A DNA stretch of 64,000 nt from Chaenocephalus aceratus (lineage: Eukaryota; Chordata; Actinopteri; Perciformes; Channichthyidae). This document shows positions 58,300-64,000 of this stretch, in pieces. The notes under the pieces were generated by a model. It searched no databases. It saw only the letters and a list, made by a program, of their open reading frames with translations, and was not told where the DNA came from. The first letter of the stretch is position 1. Every line of letters starts with the position of its first letter. The DNA lies in the NCBI GenBank assembly GCA_023974075.1, contig JAMFTG010000328.1, positions 62,001 to 126,000 of the forward strand. Direction: 5' to 3'. Both the position numbers and the translations under genes were made by a program.

Positions 58300-58629
58300 G
58301 GTAACACTTTATATTAAGGAACACAAATTAACCATCAACTAGCTGTTAATTAACATGCATATTAGCAGTATATGGCTCTTTATTAGTCCTTATAAAACAC
58401 TTATTAATGCCTTATTCTACATGACCATATCCTACAAGTAATCGGCCATGAGTTGAGAGTTTTTCCTCAATAACCCTCTAATTAGTGCGTATTTGTTGTA
58501 GTAAGGAAGTTGTTGGTCTTAATATGCTCTTCTCAATATGACTAATAAAGAGCCAATATACTGCTAATATGCATGTTAATTAACAACTACTTGATGGTTA
58601 ATTTGTGTTCCTTAATATAAAGTGTTACC
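58300..58629. mobile_element. hAT-type MITE with long inverted repeats (330 bp)
   Basis: Inverted repeats of about 90-100 bp begin GGTAACACTTTATATTAAGG on both strands. Perfect 8-bp TSD atataatg at 58292-58299 and 58630-58637. RNA from it would form a long hairpin. Non-coding. Confidence 0.93.
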
Positions 58630-58637
58630 ATATAATG

Positions 58638-59072
58638 TTATCTAATTTACAAAGTTATAGTTTCTAGATGAGCTCGTTAAAGAGACAATTGAAGGAACGT
58701 CGAATTGTTTTGATGTGACATTACCATTTATAAGGCTAAAAATGAATAAGCGTCAATGTGAAAGACACATTTCCAATTAAACAATATATTTCCCTAAGTT
58801 GTATTCTGCAGCATCCCCTAAGCACTGAGAGAGTAAATATAGAGTGTTATTAGAGACCAGAGGTTTAATAATGCATGATGTTCTGATTCCTTTAGGAGAA
58901 TGTCATTCAGAGACCTTCATCCCTCTCTTTTCCCCTTCCTCCTCATGTGGGGTGATACAAGTCAGAGTTGAGTCAGGATTTTCAAAGCGGTCACTTCCTG
59001 TCGCCTTATCTCCATTTCCGCTCACTTCCTGTCATTCAGAGCAACGCTGCAGCTCTGATCCCACTTCCTGCC
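58638..59072. other. no recognised feature
   Basis: Nothing recognised on either strand. Confidence 0.4.
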
Positions 59073-59075
59073 TGC

Positions 59076-60248
59076 TGCTTGGCAAAAGTACACACATCCT
59101 TTACTCAAGTAGAAGTACAGATACTCGTGTTTAAAAATACTCTGGTAAAAGTAGAAGTACTGACTAAACTTCTTTACTCAAGTGTACTTCAGTAAAAAGT
59201 ACCCATAGCTAGCAGCTGTTTTAAAGAGTACCTGACCTCCCTTTATATTAATAAAACAATCATGTCATTGTTAGCTAATGAATGTTTCCATGGTGACCAA
59301 CGGCAACATGACAACATTTCCATTGGTCCCTCTTCTTTAGAGAAGACCAGGAAGTGATGGATACACGGATCGTGTTCCAACCAATAGGCACGCAGTGACT
59401 CTAAAGAATAATGACCACGCACCAACACACATTCAGACTAAAGGAACCAGCTGTTTGGGAAATGAGAGAAGTAGAAAGTACAGGTATTTGAGTTCAACAT
59501 GTAAGAAGTAGAAAGTACAGGTATTTGTGTTCAACATGTAAGAAGTAGAAAGTACAGGTATTTGTGTCCAACATGTGAGAAGTAGAAAGTACAGGTATTT
59601 GTGTTCAACATGTGAGAAGTAGAAAGTACAGGTATTTGTGTTCAACATGTAAGAAGTAGAAAGTACAGGTATTTGAGTTCAACATGTAAGAAGTAGAAAG
59701 TACAGGTATTTGTGTTCAACATGTAAGAAGTAGAAAGTACAGGTATTTGTGTTCAACATGTGAGAAGTAGAAAGTACAGGTATTTGTGTCCAACATGTGA
59801 GAAGTAGAAAGTACAGGTATTTGTGTTCAACATGTGAGAAGTAGAAAGTACAGGTATTTGTGTTCAACATGTAAGAAGTAGAAAGTACAGGTATTTGAGT
59901 TCAACATGTAAGAAGTAGAAAGTACAGGTATTTGTGTTCAACATGTAAGAAGTAGAAAGTACAGGTATTTGTGTTCAACATGTGAGAAGTAGAAAGTACA
60001 GGTATTTGTGTTCAACATGTGAGAAGTAGAAAGTACAGGTATTTGTGTTCAACATGTGAGAAGTAGAAAGTACAGGTATTTGGGTTCAACATGTGAGAAG
60101 TAGAAAGTACAGGTATTTGTGTTCAAAATGTAAGAAGTCAAAGTAAAAAGTCGTCAGAAAAATAAGTAGTGGAGTAAAGTACTGATACCAGAAAAATGTA
60201 CTTAAGTACAGTAACAAAGTATTTGTGCTCCACTACTTCCCACCTCTG
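59076..60248 (-). mobile_element. family A hAT-like element, copy 5 (reverse)
   Basis: Begins with a damaged end 'ctgcttggcaaaagtacaca' (others read CAGAGATGGCAAAAGTAC in this direction) and ends 'tccactacttcccacctctg' at 60248. The unique region 59220-59465 carries 'ggcaacatgacaacatttcc' and matches 7081-7280 in reverse. No TSD could be fixed because the left end is altered. Confidence 0.82.
59468..60130 (-). repeat. 37-bp minisatellite inside family A copy 5 (about 18 units)
   Basis: Same unit as the 50995 array. A block of about six units (59490-59700) is repeated nearly exactly at 59700-59920, including the rare 'gtgtccaacatgtgag' unit. Confidence 0.96.
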
Positions 60249-60716
60249 CCTCAGCTGATAAACTACATAATTGTGCAAAAACTTGACTGGCTATTTTTCT
60301 ATGTGTAAAGTAGCTGAGTTTCAATGTGAATAGCCCTGCCTTTCTTTTAGCCACGGACAAAGAAGCTGCCTGTCTATGTCCAATTGTCTAATATCTGCAG
60401 AGTTTGATGCCATTGTCAGGCTCTCAAATGTTTTTCATTCACAAAAAAGGGTCAGGCACCTCCATTTAACAGGATTTTGTCTCAGTCAACACTGTGTGGG
60501 GGGACTTCTGTTGCTGAATTACAACTGAGAGCTATTACTTGACATATCATGTGGGAGTAAACAGCAAATATGGCAATGCTGAATAGATGTTAATGACCGA
60601 CTACACGCACACTGAGAGTCTGTGTGAATATAAACACCAACACATGCATTGTCTGCTTGTTTAGTGCGGCTAAAAGCTTCTGAAATCAACAAACCTCTAT
60701 CAAGATGTTCTGCTCA
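60249..60716. other. no recognised feature
   Basis: Spacer between the family A element and array 3. Nothing recognised. Confidence 0.4.
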
Positions 60717-62405
60717 TTTTCAGGTGTACATCAGTATGTAGTGTCTCTACTTTAAAGAGTCCTCTCCTGATGATGTTCAGGTGTACATCAGTATGTAGTG
60801 TCTCTACTTTAAAGAGTCCTCTCTTGCTGATGTTCAGGTGTATATCAGTATGCAGTGTCTCTACTTTAAAGAGTCCTCTCTTGCTGATGTTCAGGTGTAT
60901 ATCAGTATGTAGTGTCTCTACTTTAAAGAGTCCTCTCTTGCTGATGTTCAGGTGTATATCAGTATGCAGTGTCTCTACTTTAAAGAGTCCTCTCCTGCTG
61001 ATGTTCAGGTGTATATCAGTATGCAGTGTCTCTACTTTAAAGAGTCCTCTCCTGCTGATGTCCAGGTGTATATCAGTGTGTAGTGTCTCTACTTTAAATA
61101 GTCCTCTTCTGCTGATGTTCAGGTGTATATCAGTATGTAGTGTCTCTACTTTAAAGAGTCCTCTCCTGCTGATGTCCAGGTGTATATCAGTATGTAGTGT
61201 CTCTACTTTAAAGAGTCCTCTTCTGCTGATGTTCAGGTGTATATCAGTATGTAGTGTCTCTACTTTAAAGAGTCCTCTCCTGCTGATGTCCAGGTGTATA
61301 TCAGTATGTAGTGTCTCTACTTTAAAGAGTCCTCTTCTGCTGATGTTCAGGTGTATATCAGTATGTAGTGTCTCTACTTTAAAGAGTCCTCTCCTGCTGA
61401 TGTTCAGGTGTATATCAGTATGTAGTGTCTCTACTTTAAAGAGTGCTCTCCTGCTGATGTCCAGGTGTATATCAGTATGTAGTGTCTCTACTTTAAAGAG
61501 TCCTCTTCTGCTGATGTTCAGGTGTATATCAGTATGTAGTGTCTCTACTTTAAAGAGTCCTCTCCTGCTGATGTCCAGGTGTATATCAGTATGTAGTGTC
61601 TCTACTTTAAAGAGTCCTCTTCTGCTGATGTTCAGGTGTATATCAGTATGTAGTGTCTCTACTTTAAAGAGTCCTCTCCTGCTGATGTTCAGGTGTATAT
61701 CAGTATGTAGTGTCTCTACTTTAAAGAGTCCTTTCCTGCTGATGTTCAGGTGTATATCAGTATGTAGTGTCTCTACTTTAAAGAGTCCTCTGCTGCTGAT
61801 GTTCAGGTGTATATCAGTATGTAGTGTCTCTACTTTAAAGAGTCCTCTCCTGCTGATGTTCAGGTGTATATCAGTATGTAGTGTCTCTACTTTAAAGAGT
61901 GCTCTCCTGCTGATGTTCAGGTGTATATCAGTATGTAGTGTCTCTTCTTTAAAGAGTCCTCTCCTGCTGATGTTCAGGTGTATATCAGTATGTAGTGTCT
62001 CTACTTTAAAGAGTCCTCTCATGCTGATGTTCAGGTGTATATCAGTATGTAGTGTCTCTACTTTAAAGAGTCCTCTGCTGCTGATGTTCAGGCGTATATC
62101 AGTATGTAGTGTCTCTACTTTAAAGAGTCCTCTCATGCTGATGTTCAGGTGTATATCAGTATGTAGTGTCTCTACTTTAAAGAGTCCTCTCCTGCTGATG
62201 TTCAGGTGTATATCAGTATGTAGTGTCTCTACTTTAAAGAGTCCTCTCCTGCTGACGTTCAGGTTTATATCAGTATGTAGTGTCTCTACTTTAAAGGGTC
62301 CTCTCCTGATGATGTTCAGGTGTATATCAGTATGTAGTGTCTCTACTTTAAAGAGTCCTCTCCAGCTGATGTTCAGGTGTATATCAGTATGTAGTGTCTC
62401 CTTGC
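60717..62405 (+). repeat. 57-bp minisatellite array 3 (about 30 units) with dimeric higher-order structure
   Basis: Same unit as array 2. From about 61050 to 61640 a 'gatgtccag' unit alternates with a 'cctcttctgctgatgttcag' unit, giving a 114-bp period. Indel-free, so frames of 478 codons (reverse) and 546 codons (forward) are open by arithmetic only. Confidence 0.97.
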
Positions 62406-62753
62406 TTTAATGTTCAAAAAGCTCTTTATTGTTCTCATACTGCCTGTGCTGCAGCACCTCTTTTCACCCTCTGTCTGAAACCAGAGCCAAGTCTGCTCTG
62501 ATTGGTTAGCTGGCCGGCTCTGTTTTGATTGGCCAACCGCTTAGAGATGTCCCGCCCCTTAGCCTATCACATACAATGTGTTGGAGCGCTAGCCAATATA
62601 AGTGCCAATGTTACGTATTGATGTCACTATGAAGTGAACAAGCAGGGAACACAGGGATTTTAGCATTTGCAGACCATTTACATGCACTAAAATCTATAGA
62701 ACAAACTACAGGAGAGGGAAAACCCCGAAAAGGCATAAAATGGCCTCTTTAAA
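62406..62753 (-). mobile_element. right flank and family M terminus of the array 3 element
   Basis: After the flank shared with array 2 come 'gcatttgcagaccatttaca', 'tgcactaaaatctatagaac' and 'aaaggcataaaatggcctct' + 'ttaaa'. This is the reverse of the family M end at 31364 and 16755. It places the 57-bp array inside a family M-type MITE on this side. The matching left end is not visible at about 60700. Confidence 0.65.
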
Positions 62754-62756
62754 ATT

Positions 62757-63394
62757 GTCTGGATTCAACTTTTTGGGCTAATTGGTATTTAAAACTGAGT
62801 AGCTAAAGAACACACCTGTTACATATTGTAATATTCTAATTTAGCGTGGTTAGCACATAATTCGGTATCTCCGTTCTGCTTTAACAACAGTAAAAAGAAA
62901 GGTTGCAGTTATAACAAAAGTGACACTTCAGCTTTAAACAACATGAGCTTAAAGAGACCCACGACAGAACTCAGTTTCACATACAACATTTGCTCGAATT
63001 AAAAAGTGACAAAGCCATTGTTTTTATAACAGAAGTAAAGGAGGAAGTCACGTAACGTTAAAAAACCCGAGGGAGGAAGTCAGGGTGAAAAATGTCAAAT
63101 CTATGGTTTGTCACAAACATGGAAATAAAGAGATGACTTCCCCAAACATCGCAGAAAGAGAAGATAATAAACCATTACGTGTGTGCCGACTCAGCAGGGA
63201 TAGCATTACAGAGGATAAGTATTCTGTAGTAGTAAATATATATTTAGATGTGCTTTTGTTTGATAGAATAGCAAGGTATTGTAAAATCAGAATGCCTCTG
63301 ATCCTGACTGAATTATATTCCATTATATATAAAATATCTCATTAATATTTAATTTCTGTTGTATTTATTTGCATTGCATCTGATATCTGAGGTA
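62757..63394. other. no recognised feature
   Basis: No gene or repeat recognised. Confidence 0.4.
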
Positions 63395-63493
63395 ATCCAA
63401 AAGTAACTGAAAGTAATCAGGTTACCTTGATATGACATTTAGATTAGGTTACTGATTTCATTAAAAGGAGTAAAAGTAACTCTCCCAACCCTG
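63395..63493 (-). mobile_element. terminal fragment of a hAT-like family
   Basis: 'gtaatcaggttaccttgata' and 'aaaagtaactctcccaaccc' + 'tg' end at 63493. The reverse reads CAGGGTTGGGAGAGTTACTTT, as in the families at 57499 and about 40990. The other end is not identified. Confidence 0.5.
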
Positions 63494-63634
63494 CTGGTTA
63501 ATATAAATCCTATGGACTCATCGAGCTTTAAATCCCATTGGATCGCTGCGTTATGAATGATGGAAATATTACCGCTAACACTTCTCTGATTGGAATAAAT
63601 CAGAGGAGACGACAGAGCAGATGGACTCCAGTGA

Positions 63635-64000
63635 TCCATAACAATGATTTATTTGAAGATTTTCAGTCTGGCTTTAGAACACATGATAGCACAGAGACAG
63701 CTCTGGTTAAAGTCACAAATGACATTCTAATAGCCTCTGACAAGGGACTTGTCTCTATTCTTGTGTTGCTCGATCTCAGTGCTGCATTTGATACTATCGA
63801 CCATGATATCTTATTCTAAAGACTAGAGCACTTAGTTGGCATACAGGGAACTGCTTTAGGCTGGTTGAGGTCCTATCTATCTGAACGCTCTCAGTTTGTA
63901 CGTGTCAACGATGAATCTTCCACACAAACCAAAGTTAGCCATGGTGTGCCACAGGGCTCAGTGCTCGGACCTATTTTGTTCACATTATATATGCTTCCGT
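63635..64000 (+). pseudogene. LINE reverse transcriptase fragment (continues past the window)
   Basis: Begins in the finger region: [20 protein letters not shown] (about 63652-63711), then [16 protein letters not shown] (63766-63813), which holds the first catalytic Asp motif. A stop codon (TAA, 63817-63819) follows. The same frame continues as [13 protein letters not shown] (63862-63900) and [16 protein letters not shown] (about 63934-63981). The motif order is that of L2-like LINEs. The YADD box and 3' end lie beyond 64000. The in-frame stop indicates a dead copy. Confidence 0.87.

Overview
The window looks like teleost fish nuclear DNA, probably percomorph. The evidence is several non-LTR retrotransposon families with 3' tails typical of teleosts, many hAT and PIF/Harbinger-type non-autonomous elements with intact target-site duplications (TSDs), tRNA-derived SINEs, and abundant (CA)n, (TATC)n and (CTAC)n microsatellites. 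I found no host protein-coding gene, rRNA or tRNA. Every credible coding signal belongs to a decayed transposable element. The long open frames at 3.9-6.1, 46.5-47.6, 52.5-53.8, 54.4-56.0 and 60.7-62.4 kb are stop-free tandem repeats, not genes.

Layout. 1-9.9 kb: the tail of a hAT-like element, a solo LTR inside a LINE tail, (TATC)n and (CTAC)n tracts, a 57-bp minisatellite (3.9-6.1) and a hAT-like element with a 37-bp minisatellite (6.2-7.5). 9.9-12.5 kb: a broken hAT transposon that keeps a BED-finger exon and is split by an L2-type LINE, itself inserted in a LINE tail. 14.1-16.2 kb: the longest complete copy of the hAT-like minisatellite element. 17.8-19.9 kb: a 386-bp tandem duplication broken by a LINE, then a 613-bp Harbinger-type element. 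20-32 kb: mostly unassigned sequence with a hAT MITE (25.0), a MITE carrying a second, unrelated 37-bp minisatellite (26.2-26.8), two SINEs (the second at 34.7) and a MITE nested in a MITE (31.4-32.2). 33-45 kb: two LINE copies sharing a 5' breakpoint, a 58-bp minisatellite (35.8-36.4) and a nearly full-length but frameshifted LINE (36.8-40.65). 46.5-47.3 kb: about 720 bp of TG-rich DNA. 50.8-62.8 kb: three minisatellite families again, with three more TSD-supported DNA transposons between them. The window ends inside another LINE reverse transcriptase.

Main theme: three sequence-unrelated minisatellites (periods 37, 37 and 57 bp) make up roughly 10 kb of the window. At least two, and probably all three, lie inside non-autonomous DNA transposons, and related copies without arrays are also present (23,043-23,149; 50,180-50,278). 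The elements therefore appear to act as carriers that disperse minisatellite seeds, which then expand locally. Family names beyond superfamily level are not assigned, because that needs a library search.
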